From DAIRET01 sp036795455 (GTDB taxonomy: Bacteria; Bacteroidota; Ignavibacteria; Ignavibacteriales; Ignavibacteriaceae), in contig DAIRET010000062.1 of NCBI GenBank assembly GCA_036795455.1, positions 1-15,356 on the forward strand: a stretch of DNA of 15,356 nucleotides. Direction: 5' to 3'. Under the pieces are notes generated by a model, which did not search any database, had not been told where the DNA came from, and saw only the letters and a list, made by a program, of their open reading frames with translations. The position numbers and the translations under genes were made by a program. This document shows positions 1 through 7,173 of the stretch, in pieces; within the stretch, counting starts at the first letter, position 1; every line of letters starts with the position of its first letter.

Positions 1-2
1 AA

Positions 3-200
3 GCATACCCGATAATTATAATTTTGCTTGTATTTGCGTATTTAATGCATTTTACGCCGGATTCGTGGGAAAAGAAAACAGTAGAAATATTATCAAAAAC
101 TCCGGTGTTATTGCAAGCTGTAGTTTTAGCAGTTGTTATCTGGTTTGTAGTTCAGTTCAAATCTGCCGAATTACAACCGTTTATTTATTTTAAGTTTTAA
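3..200 (+). CDS. C-terminal end of an MBOAT-family membrane O-acyltransferase (5' part outside window)
   Basis: Only the last 65 codons are present, open from the first base of the window and ending in TAA at 198-200. The residues form a hydrophobic helix, a short loop beginning HFTPDSWEKK, a second hydrophobic helix (LLQAVVLAVVIWFVVQF) and the ending SAELQPFIYFKF. This loop-helix pattern and the 'QPFIYF-F' end are what I know from the C-terminus of membrane-bound O-acyltransferases of the AlgI/DltB/PatA kind, which move acyl groups across or onto cell-surface polymers. The catalytic histidine lies upstream, outside the window, so activity cannot be judged. It converges with the minus-strand adenylation/GNAT operon, which may be functionally linked. 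The family call is fairly firm; the substrate is unknown. Confidence 0.72.
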   Translation, partial: AYPIIIILLVFAYLMHFTPDSWEKKTVEILSKTPVLLQAVVLAVVIWFVVQFKSAELQPFIYFKF

Positions 201-244
201 CAGGGTAAGAAATCCTGTAACCATCATCTTAATAGGATTTCAGA

Positions 245-277
245 GAAGGGGGGGAGTGTCCTCCCCTTTAAAATGTT
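245..277 (+). terminator. Probable rho-independent terminator of the MBOAT gene
   Basis: A perfect 6-bp stem GGGGAG / CTCCCC (251-256 and 261-266) with a four-base TGTC loop is followed by TTTAAAATGTTATTT. G.T pairs can extend the stem at its base. It lies 50 nt after the MBOAT stop and 33 nt from the stop of the convergent GNAT gene. The T tract is imperfect, but it is better placed for the + strand than for the minus strand. A weaker inverted repeat, AAATCCT / AGGATTT (210-216 and 234-240), sits just before it. Confidence 0.55.
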
Positions 278-298
278 ATTTCAGGTTTAGTATAGTTT

Positions 299-997
299 TT
301 ATTCTTCTTTGTTTTTCTCTAAAAGATTTTTCAGCTTTTCTCCTTCAATACACATTTGAATTTTTATATTGGATGGAAAGATTTCAAGGATTTTCTCCTC
401 TGTTATCACAACCTCGGTACAAATTTCAAAACCCATCCGTTTCAATACATTAAAGGAACTAATATTATCTTTCATTAAAACGACTTCAACCCTGTTTATT
501 TTGTCATCAACAGATAAAAGTTTATTAATCGCATGAGTAATCAATTGAGAAATAATTCTGCGTCCCCGGAATTCATTTAAAACATAGAAAAATTCAATTT
601 GGATTGTGTTCGGGGTTCGCCGAATTCCGTAATTTTTCATCAATTGTAGAGTATGCGAAATATCTTCTTTCTTTTCCTGCTTTATGTAAGGAATAAATAC
701 ATTAGCTTTTAAAATGGCACTTGAAAAACCGGAGTGTTCTTCAATCCATGAAACCATAGCCCCAATCGGTCTTCCTTCAAATTCAGCAACTATGAACCCG
801 TCCAGAGAGTATTCGTAATCTTGAATACCGTTAAGTACAATTTCTCTTAGAATAACTCTAAATTCACTTTCCGAAATTGAAAACACTCCGCAGGTTATTA
901 TTCTATCTGTCCCGCTTTTTTCAGCATTAATTATTGAATCGATAATAAACTCAATATCGCTCTCTTTTGCGTTACGAATTATTATTCCGTCGCTCAT
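299..997 (-). CDS. GNAT-family acyltransferase, downstream paralogue with altered CoA loop
   Basis: This is a 232-residue protein of the GNAT fold. The N-terminus (IIIRNAKESDIEFIIDSI) is the usual first strand-helix pair. The central strand and pyrophosphate loop lie around residues 136-157 (FYVLNEFRGRRIISQL), and the C-terminal 'N-x-x-S-x-x-V-x-x-R-M-G-F' segment (178-190) is the typical motif B. It is clearly a paralogue of the next gene upstream in the operon: both share AEKSGT near residue 25, SWIEE near 84, and the same spacing of motifs A and B. In the Q/R-x-x-G-x-G/A CoA loop the central glycine is Arg147, whereas the paralogue keeps Gly147, so acyl-CoA binding may be weakened or changed. 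The ATG at 995-997 has an AAGG six bases upstream on the minus strand. It is the last gene of the adenylation operon, 43 nt after its paralogue. The acceptor is unknown. Confidence 0.82.
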   Translation of the reverse strand: MSDGIIIRNAKESDIEFIIDSIINAEKSGTDRIITCGVFSISESEFRVILREIVLNGIQDYEYSLDGFIVAEFEGRPIGAMVSWIEEHSGFSSAILKANVFIPYIKQEKKEDISHTLQLMKNYGIRRTPNTIQIEFFYVLNEFRGRRIISQLITHAINKLLSVDDKINRVEVVLMKDNISSFNVLKRMGFEICTEVVITEEKILEIFPSNIKIQMCIEGEKLKNLLEKNKEE

Positions 998-1040
998 AAA
1001 AAACCTTATCCTTATAATTCTGATTTACTTAAAAAAGGAA

Positions 1041-1700
1041 TTAAAATGTTTTTTCCATTAATATTTTTGTCTTTGCCGGAAGTATTTTAAGTATTTCATC
1101 ATTGTCAACTGTTCTCTCATAAATTTTTACAAAGCCGATTTTTTCGTAAGCTCTTGCGGCGTTTTCGTTGGTTTTTGTAATTCTAAGTTGAGCTTTATTA
1201 ATACCCGGCACTCTGTTTTTTTGATTTTTGATATGTTCATTCATCAATAAACCGATAATACCCCTGCCTCTAAATTTTGGTTTGACGTAGGCATATGCAA
1301 TTTGAAGTGTTCCGGGTTCCCGCTCAATATTAACTCCTTGAATCAAAGAGAAAATTCTTTGAGCTTCAATCAGTTTTTCCCGTTCAACGAAGTCGAAGAG
1401 AAGGTCGGCTTTTAATAATGCAGCCGAATAACCGTTTTCCTCTTCAATCCATGAAGTACATGCTCCAGCATATTCACCGTCCACTCTGCAAATAAGATAT
1501 TCGGAGTAACTTAATTCCTGTCCCGTTACATCCTTCTCAAGTATCCTTTTCAGCAATAATCTAACTTCGGGTTCCGTCATAGAAAAAATGTTACAGAAAC
1601 TCATTTTTTCAGTTCCGCTTTTTTCAGCTTCGATAATTGTATCAATTACGAAGTCTATATCTGCACTTGTTGCCGGGGATATTTCGATTATTTCATTCAT
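1041..1700 (-). CDS. GNAT-family acyltransferase, upstream paralogue
   Basis: This is a 219-residue GNAT protein of normal length for a single-domain member. Motif A is at residues 136-157, with the CoA loop FRGRGIIGLL (R144, G147) intact in its central glycine. Motif B is NENAARAYEKIGF (178-190). The N-terminal half carries the AEKSGT and SWIEEENGYSAALLKA blocks shared with the neighbouring paralogue, which indicates tandem duplication followed by divergence. The ATG at 1698-1700 has a GAGAG-type ribosome site (AAGAGAG) on the minus strand, and only 10 nt separate it from the adenylation gene's stop, so the two are almost certainly cotranscribed. Inference: it acylates or uses a product of the adenylation enzyme. 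An ordinary small-molecule or protein N-acetyltransferase is the alternative. Confidence 0.85.
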   Translation of the reverse strand: MNEIIEISPATSADIDFVIDTIIEAEKSGTEKMSFCNIFSMTEPEVRLLLKRILEKDVTGQELSYSEYLICRVDGEYAGACTSWIEEENGYSAALLKADLLFDFVEREKLIEAQRIFSLIQGVNIEREPGTLQIAYAYVKPKFRGRGIIGLLMNEHIKNQKNRVPGINKAQLRITKTNENAARAYEKIGFVKIYERTVDNDEILKILPAKTKILMEKTF

Positions 1701-1710
1701 AACGACTCTC

Positions 1711-3213
1711 TTATGTATTTAGTAAAAGTAAAAGTTTTTTTCTGTCAACTTTCCCGTTTTGATTTAATGGAAATGCCTGTACGGATGTTACTCCAACCGG
1801 TATCATATAAAACGGTACTTTTGTGTTTAAATGTTCAATTATTTCGCTTCCATTTCCGTTAAAACCTTCGATAAATAAGTGTAGAACTGTACTCCCGTTT
1901 TTGTCCTGGTAAGGGATAACACAAACATTCGGGATATTTGTAAATGTTCTAACATGATGTTCAATCTCGCTAAGTTCTACCCTGAAACCCTGTATTTTTA
2001 CCTGGAAATCTTTTCTGCCGATATAAAAACAATCTCCCTCTTTATCTAAGAAAGCTAAATCGCCGGTCTTATAAAAAATTGTTTCCTTTCCATCCAAATT
2101 ATGCTTGAAAAAGGCGGTTCGGTTATTTTCTTCATTTCTCCAATAGCCGGGAGTAACCTGTGAACCTGATAAACATAATTCACCGGTTTCACCAGGTTTT
2201 ACAGGTATATTATTATCATCCACTATTAAAATCTTTGTCGAATCCATCTCTTTACCGATACAGACCATTCCGTTATAAGATTTGCTGTAACCGTTTTCTT
2301 CATCCCAGTTATAAATCATACAGAAAATTGTTGCTTCGGTAGGTCCGTATGCATTAATTACTTTCCCGTTAGGTGTACATTTTAACCACTCTTTTGTAAG
2401 TTCTTCATAAAGAGCTTCTCCGCAAAAGAGAGAATATTTCAAATCGGGAAAATTCATTTCTTCAAAGTATGGTCGTAAGTAAGCTAACACTGAAGGAACG
2501 AACCATGCGAATGTAATTTTGTGATCTTCGAGAACCGAATAAATATTGGCAAACTTTATTCCGTCGTCGGGTACGGGATAGACGCAGCATCCCAAGCTAA
2601 GGGGAATAACGTAACAACCGACTGATAAGTCAAATGTCAATTCAAACATTTGTAAATACCTGTCATTTTCATCAATCGAATAACCAAGTCTCTGAAACGA
2701 TTCGAAGAATGACTTAACGTTTGCCCTGGTAATTGGAACACCTTTCGGTTTCCCGGTACTGCCGGATGTAAAGAAAATATAAGCTAAACTGTCATCACCT
2801 ACGTCTGGTAGCTCAAGATTAATCGGAACATTTTCAAGAGTTGAAACCGCAACAATTTTTATATCAAGGTTTTCACAAATATGCTTTATCTCATCATCAA
2901 CTACACCCGTTATTATTGTTTTAATCTCTGCTTGATTAATTACTTCGCGGTTTCTTTCGACGGGATTTTCCGGGTTAATCGGAACATAGCCGTAACCGGC
3001 AAACTGGATGCCTAAAATCCCGGAATAAGTTTCAATATTATTCTTGATAAGTAGTCCGATAACTTTTTCATCCGGTTGAACGGTTGAATTAAGCACTGAG
3101 CGGATATTAGAAACCCGTTGTGCAAGGTCGGAATAAGTGTAATACTTATTCTGAAAATAGAACGCATTTCTATCGGAGAATTTTGTGAAAGATTCTTTTA
3201 TTTTATCGAGCAT
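1711..3213 (-). CDS. Stand-alone amino-acid adenylation enzyme (DltA-like AMP-forming ligase)
   Basis: This is a 500-residue ANL-superfamily enzyme that activates a carboxylate with ATP and normally loads it onto a carrier-protein thiol. The core motifs are all present: A3 P-loop TSGSTGKPKG (149-158), A4 TFDLS (193-197), A5 NAYGPTEAT (287-295), A7 YKTGDLA (381-387), A8 from GRKDF to VELSEIE (399-418), and A10 NQNGKVDRKKL (484-494) with the catalytic Lys488. Asp195 in the F-D-x-S motif is the residue that holds the substrate amino group in amino-acid-activating members, so an amino acid substrate is likely. The length matches DltA; there is no condensation, carrier or thioesterase domain. I start at the ATG of 3211-3213, with GAAAG upstream; a TTG two codons earlier has no room for a ribosome site. 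It is the first gene of an operon with two GNATs. No carrier protein or DltD is in the window, so calling it D-alanine ligase would go too far. Confidence 0.87.
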   Translation of the reverse strand: MLDKIKESFTKFSDRNAFYFQNKYYTYSDLAQRVSNIRSVLNSTVQPDEKVIGLLIKNNIETYSGILGIQFAGYGYVPINPENPVERNREVINQAEIKTIITGVVDDEIKHICENLDIKIVAVSTLENVPINLELPDVGDDSLAYIFFTSGSTGKPKGVPITRANVKSFFESFQRLGYSIDENDRYLQMFELTFDLSVGCYVIPLSLGCCVYPVPDDGIKFANIYSVLEDHKITFAWFVPSVLAYLRPYFEEMNFPDLKYSLFCGEALYEELTKEWLKCTPNGKVINAYGPTEATIFCMIYNWDEENGYSKSYNGMVCIGKEMDSTKILIVDDNNIPVKPGETGELCLSGSQVTPGYWRNEENNRTAFFKHNLDGKETIFYKTGDLAFLDKEGDCFYIGRKDFQVKIQGFRVELSEIEHHVRTFTNIPNVCVIPYQDKNGSTVLHLFIEGFNGNGSEIIEHLNTKVPFYMIPVGVTSVQAFPLNQNGKVDRKKLLLLLNT

Positions 3214-3290
3214 AAACAACTTTCAATTTTTTGTCGAAATAACAAGCCAAATCAGTATTAATGATGTTTTCTACTGTAATAACGGATACA

Positions 3291-3322
3291 TTTAAATGAC
3301 CGTTCAAAATATAATAAATTTG
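3291..3322 (+). promoter_or_regulatory. Candidate upstream promoter of the etf operon (Bacteroidota type)
   Basis: TAAATTTG at 3315-3322 fits the TAnnTTTG -7 element of Bacteroidota housekeeping promoters. A TTTA that only roughly fits the -33 TTTG box lies 20 nt upstream (3291-3294). It would give a leader of about 100 nt before etfB. The short motif in AT-rich DNA makes a chance match possible. Confidence 0.3.
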
Positions 3323-3355
3323 CTTAAATGGAAACCGGAATTGCACAAAATAAAG

Positions 3356-3386
3356 TTGCAGAATCACTCACTTTTTTTTACTTTTG
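3356..3386 (+). promoter_or_regulatory. Probable main promoter of the etf operon (Bacteroidota type)
   Basis: TTG at 3356-3358 and TACTTTTG at 3379-3386 are separated by 20 nt, matching the TTTG-N19/21-TAnnTTTG arrangement known for Bacteroidota. Transcription would start near 3392, about 38 nt before the etfB ATG at 3430. This position excludes translation from the in-frame ATG at 3328, which lies upstream of the promoter. Confidence 0.45.
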
Positions 3387-3429
3387 CCCACCTTTTAATG
3401 AAAAAATTTCCAGAAATATAGAGGAGTTA

Positions 3430-4317
3430 ATGTATAATTCAATCGTTTTGGTTAAACAGGTACCGGATACTGCAAATATATCAGGAAAAGTAATGCGTGA
3501 TGACGGAACTGTTAACAGGTCAAAACTTCCCGCAATATTTAATTTTGAAGATAAAGTAGCACTTGAATTAGCACTCCAGGTTAAAGACAAATTCGGCGGA
3601 AAAGTAACTGCTGTTACTATGGGACCTCAAAGAGCTTCCGACATATTAAGAGAATGCCTTTACCTTGGTGCAGATGATGTTTATTTAATTAGTGATAGAA
3701 AATTTGCCGGTGCTGATACACTTGCAACATCTTATGTACTTAGCGAAGCAATAAAAAAAATCGGCGATTATCATTTTATCTTTGCCGGGCGACAGGCAAT
3801 TGACGGCGATACTGCACAGGTTGGTCCGCAAACCGCCGAAAAACTCGGGATTCCGCAGATAACTTATGCAGAGCAGGTTCTTGACATAAAGGATGAACGG
3901 GTTATAGTAAGAAGAAGAATCGACGGCGGTTATGAAATTCTGAAAAGCACATTCCCGGTTTTGATTACGGTAATAAAAGATGCTACGGAACCGAGACCTT
4001 TCCAATTGAAAAGAGTAATGGCTTACAAAAATGCAAAATCGATTATTGATTTGGAAAAAGTAGTTGACGGAAATTCTCTTTTATACATTGATAAACTTGT
4101 CCATGAATACAAAGAAAAATCACTCTTAATAAATACGCTTACAACCGACGATTTGAATGTTGATGCCGAAAGATGCGGAATCAAAGGGTCTCCAACCAAA
4201 GTACACAAAATAGAATCGGTTGTTTTGGCTGGAGGTAGTCATACAAAAATTGAACCGACCAAAGCAGGCTTAGGCAGCCTTATCGATCAATTGACTCAAG
4301 ACCATATTTTTGGATAA
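3430..4317 (+). CDS. etfB: Electron transfer flavoprotein, beta subunit
   Basis: This 295-residue protein is the AMP/FAD-binding small subunit of ETF, which takes electrons from acyl-CoA dehydrogenases. The N-terminus SIVLVKQVPDT (4-14) and the block FAGRQAIDGDTAQVGP (118-133) are diagnostic. MRDDGTVNRS, FAGADTLATSY (92-102) and the C-terminal GIKGSPTKV (250-258) also fit. The GRQAIDGDTAQVGP form resembles ETFs of anaerobes more than the mitochondrial type, but this alone does not prove electron bifurcation. The ATG at 3430 is chosen because it has GAGGAG at 3421-3426 and matches the family N-terminus. The in-frame ATG at 3328 would add 34 unrelated residues and lies before the likely promoter. 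The protein is longer than usual (about 260) through an insert near residues 205-238. It is the first gene of the etfB-etfA-dehydrogenase operon. Confidence 0.95.
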   Translation: MYNSIVLVKQVPDTANISGKVMRDDGTVNRSKLPAIFNFEDKVALELALQVKDKFGGKVTAVTMGPQRASDILRECLYLGADDVYLISDRKFAGADTLATSYVLSEAIKKIGDYHFIFAGRQAIDGDTAQVGPQTAEKLGIPQITYAEQVLDIKDERVIVRRRIDGGYEILKSTFPVLITVIKDATEPRPFQLKRVMAYKNAKSIIDLEKVVDGNSLLYIDKLVHEYKEKSLLINTLTTDDLNVDAERCGIKGSPTKVHKIESVVLAGGSHTKIEPTKAGLGSLIDQLTQDHIFG

Positions 4318-4395
4318 AATAGTGTTCTTCAATAATGTCTTTGAGCATTTAATTAGAAAAGTGAAATTAGTTTAATCATACTTAATAGGAATTTT

Positions 4396-5415
4396 ATGAA
4401 TAATTTATCAAAAGACGTATGGGTGTTTATCGAACAAAGAGAAGGTAAACCGGCGGACGTTAGTTTTGAATTATTAAGCAAAGGAAGAAAATTAGCCGAT
4501 AATATGGCGGGCAACTTAAAAGCAGTTGTTATAGGGCATGAAGTAAAGAATATTGCTGTTGAAACATTCAACTACGGTGCTGATGAAGCGATACTGGTTG
4601 ACAGCCCAGAGCTAAAAAATTTTCTTACCTTATCGTACAGCAGAATTATCAACGAGCTTGTAATAGAACATCAACCGCGTGTTGTTCTATTCGGAGCTAC
4701 TGTTTTCGGAAGAGACCTTGCACCAAGAGTTGCTTCTTTTACTAAAAGCGGATTAACAGCAGACTGTACTGACCTTAAAATATCAAATGTAAATTACCTT
4801 GGTAAAGATTACAGCGATCTTTTACTGCAAATCCGTCCTGCTTTTGGCGGAAACATTATTGCAACAATCATTTCCCCGGACGTACCAACCCAGATGGCAA
4901 CTGTACGAGAAGGCGTTATGGAAATGATTAAAGTGGAAAATCCGAAAGCAGTAAAGATTACCGAGATTAAATACACTCCGGTTGATGTTGACAAACTGGT
5001 TGAAATAGTTGAACAGCATCGGGAAGAGAGCAAAATCAATCTTAAAGGTGCACCGATTATAGTTGCCGGTGGTTACGGGCTTGGTTCAAAAGAGAACTTC
5101 AAACTGATACATGACCTTGCTCATACAATCGGCGGAGAAGTTGCCGGTAGCCGCGCTGCAGTTGATGCCGGTTTTATTACTCCTGAAAGACAGGTCGGAC
5201 AAACAGGTGTTACAGTACGTCCCAAATTATATATAGCTGTTGGTATTTCAGGTGCAATACAACATAGAGCCGGAATGCAGGAATCGAATAAAATAATTGC
5301 TATCAATAACGACCCGGATGCACCGATATTCGAGGTTGCTCATTACGGAATACTTGGCGACGCTGCCGAAGTTATACCGCTGTTTATTGAAGCTTATAAA
5401 CAAAAATTGAAATAG
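4396..5415 (+). CDS. etfA: Electron transfer flavoprotein, alpha subunit
   Basis: This 339-residue protein is the large FAD-carrying subunit of ETF and the partner of EtfB. The N-terminal domain (VWVFIEQREGKPADVSFELL) is the EtfA alpha/beta fold, and RPAFGGNIIATI (147-158) with QMATVREGVM (166-175) precedes the C-terminal FAD domain. In that domain GEVAGSRAAVDAGF (247-260), QVGQTG (266-271), YIAVGISGAIQHRAGM (279-294) and the AINNDPDAPIFEVAHYG stretch form the classical FAD-binding signature. The length is normal. The ATG at 4396 has AGGA at 4387-4390. The 78 nt separating it from etfB hold no clear terminator, so I read both as one operon, and the acyl-CoA dehydrogenase follows after 8 nt. 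Confidence 0.96.
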   Translation: MNNLSKDVWVFIEQREGKPADVSFELLSKGRKLADNMAGNLKAVVIGHEVKNIAVETFNYGADEAILVDSPELKNFLTLSYSRIINELVIEHQPRVVLFGATVFGRDLAPRVASFTKSGLTADCTDLKISNVNYLGKDYSDLLLQIRPAFGGNIIATIISPDVPTQMATVREGVMEMIKVENPKAVKITEIKYTPVDVDKLVEIVEQHREESKINLKGAPIIVAGGYGLGSKENFKLIHDLAHTIGGEVAGSRAAVDAGFITPERQVGQTGVTVRPKLYIAVGISGAIQHRAGMQESNKIIAINNDPDAPIFEVAHYGILGDAAEVIPLFIEAYKQKLK

Positions 5416-5423
5416 GAGAAAAG

Positions 5424-7145
5424 ATGCCCAACTTTTTTTTAGATAATAAAGATATACTTTTTCATTTCGAAAATACCGAGTTAAACGAAGTAGTTAAAAT
5501 TGCCGAAGATGATTATAAAGAGTCGCACATCTACAACTATGCTCCTGTTAATTACGAAGATGCTATTGAAAATTACAGAAAATTATTAGAGATAGTAGGG
5601 GACATTGCAGCTAATTTCATAGCTCCGAGAGCCTCCGACGTTGATATTGAAGGTGCGGTATTCAATAATGGAAAAGTATCATACGCAAAAGGGACACAGG
5701 AAAACCTGAAACATCTTTCGCAAGCAGATTTAATGGGAATGATCCTTCCGAGAAAATACGGCGGCTTGAACGTCCCTTTTACAATCTATATGATGGCAAT
5801 TGAAGTAGTATCCAGAGCTGATGCTTCGTTAATGAATATTTTCGGTTTACAGGATATTGCAGATACTATTAAAAAATTTGCCAGTGAAGATCAAAGGATG
5901 AAATATCTTCCCGGGTTCTGTACGGGAGAATATACGGGTGCTATGGCTCTTACTGAGCCGGATGCAGGTTCCGATTTGCAGGCTGTAAAACTTCACGCTT
6001 ATCAAAACGATAAAGGTGAATGGTTTTTACGCGGTGTGAAACGATTCATTACAAATGGAAACGGAGACGTACTTCTTGTTCTCGCAAGGTCAGAACAGGG
6101 TTCAAAAGATGGGCGGGGATTGAGCATGTTTGTCTGCTTCAGTGATGAAACTGTTAAAGTTAGAAGAATTGAACATAAACTCGGAATTCACGGCTCGCCA
6201 ACCTGTGAACTTCAATTTAACGATACACGTGCCGAGCTTGTGGGACAAAGAAAATTCGGTTTAATTAAATACGTTTTGGACCTTATGTTCAGAGCAAGGA
6301 TGGGAGTTTCAGCTCAGGCTCTCGGGATATCCCAGGCAGCTTATGAAGAAGCGTTAAAATATGCAAAAGAACGGGAACAATTCGGTAAACCGATTTACAA
6401 TATTCCTGTTGTTACAAACATGTTACTTGATATGCGGGTAATGCTCGAAAGTAACCGCTCTTTGTTTTATGCTGCTGCGAAAAGCGTTGACATAAAGGAA
6501 AAATGTGAAGAATTGATTGAGAGACTTAAAGCGGAAGGGAAACCGTATTCAGAAGAAAATCAAAAACTAAAGCAGTATACAAAAATAGCCAACCTGCTTA
6601 CCCCGATGTGTAAATATGTATTGACAGAAAGCTCTAATAAAATTACATATGATTCAATGCAGATTCACGGCGGTACCGGTTATATGAAAGAATTCAAAGT
6701 TGAGCGTTTATCACGTGATGCAAGAATTACAAACATTTATGAAGGTACATCGCAACTTCAGATTGTTGCAGCTTACGGCGGAGTAATAAATGATATTCTT
6801 GCCGACCTCTTTAATGAAAAAGAAGCAAAAGAGTATAAAGCCGGACTTGTTAGGTTAGTAAATTTCGTAAAAGATATTAGGGCAATTTTCATGGATTGTC
6901 TTAAATATGTCGTTGATAAAAAGGATACGACATTTCAAGAAGTTGCTGCAAAAGACCTTGTTGAGTTGTACAGTTATATTTTTGTCTCTTACCTGCTTCT
7001 TGATGAAGCAGAAAAAGAGCCACATAAGGTTTTTATAGCAAATCGTTACATAATAAATGCACTCGCAAATGCAAGAAAGAATTCCGAGTCTATTAAAAGT
7101 GAATTATTCTCCGATATTATGCATGCAGACGAAATATTAAAGTAA
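5424..7145 (+). CDS. Acyl-CoA dehydrogenase, long form with C-terminal helical extension
   Basis: This is a 573-residue FAD enzyme that makes the alpha-beta double bond in an acyl-CoA and passes electrons to the ETF encoded just upstream. The core covers about residues 50-455. It contains GAMALTEPDAGSDLQ (172-186), VKRFITNG (205-212), the LGIHGSPTCELQF stretch (253-265), YAKEREQFGKPI (313-324), QIHGGTGYMKEF (413-424) and ARITNIYEGTSQLQ (433-446). Glu440 in YEGT sits where short- and medium-chain members carry the catalytic base. It is longer than the classical 380-400 residues: an extension of about 50 residues comes before the core, an insert near 355-385 interrupts it, and about 120 helical residues follow. 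The start is firm, with TAGGAG overlapping the etfA stop and a 5-nt spacer. The chain length of the substrate cannot be read; the downstream carboxylase genes hint at short or branched acyl-CoA. Confidence 0.93.
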   Translation: MPNFFLDNKDILFHFENTELNEVVKIAEDDYKESHIYNYAPVNYEDAIENYRKLLEIVGDIAANFIAPRASDVDIEGAVFNNGKVSYAKGTQENLKHLSQADLMGMILPRKYGGLNVPFTIYMMAIEVVSRADASLMNIFGLQDIADTIKKFASEDQRMKYLPGFCTGEYTGAMALTEPDAGSDLQAVKLHAYQNDKGEWFLRGVKRFITNGNGDVLLVLARSEQGSKDGRGLSMFVCFSDETVKVRRIEHKLGIHGSPTCELQFNDTRAELVGQRKFGLIKYVLDLMFRARMGVSAQALGISQAAYEEALKYAKEREQFGKPIYNIPVVTNMLLDMRVMLESNRSLFYAAAKSVDIKEKCEELIERLKAEGKPYSEENQKLKQYTKIANLLTPMCKYVLTESSNKITYDSMQIHGGTGYMKEFKVERLSRDARITNIYEGTSQLQIVAAYGGVINDILADLFNEKEAKEYKAGLVRLVNFVKDIRAIFMDCLKYVVDKKDTTFQEVAAKDLVELYSYIFVSYLLLDEAEKEPHKVFIANRYIINALANARKNSESIKSELFSDIMHADEILK

Positions 7146-7173
7146 TTATTCCGTTCACAATATGAGAGAAAAG

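Noticed and set aside
256..453. Plus-strand open frame of 65 codons overlapping the first GNAT gene
   Set aside because: Most of it is antisense to the GNAT C-terminus, it begins inside the terminator hairpin, and it is low-complexity Phe/Leu/Ser.
1711..3213. A canonical dltABCD operon
   Set aside because: No DltC carrier or DltD is present, the MBOAT is on the opposite strand, and GNAT genes accompany the ligase instead.
3328..3429. 34-codon N-terminal extension of EtfB starting at ATG 3328
   Set aside because: It contains the likely promoter, has no family similarity, and the ATG at 3430 has GAGGAG and the standard EtfB N-terminus.
3685..4005. Minus-strand open frame inside etfB
   Set aside because: It is antisense to a well-conserved gene, has no ribosome site, and its Cys/Tyr-rich translation resembles no protein family.
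5424..7145. Butyryl-CoA dehydrogenase of a bifurcating Bcd-EtfAB complex
   Set aside because: The enzyme is about 190 residues longer than Bcd and carries N- and C-terminal extensions, so the ETF neighbourhood alone is not enough.
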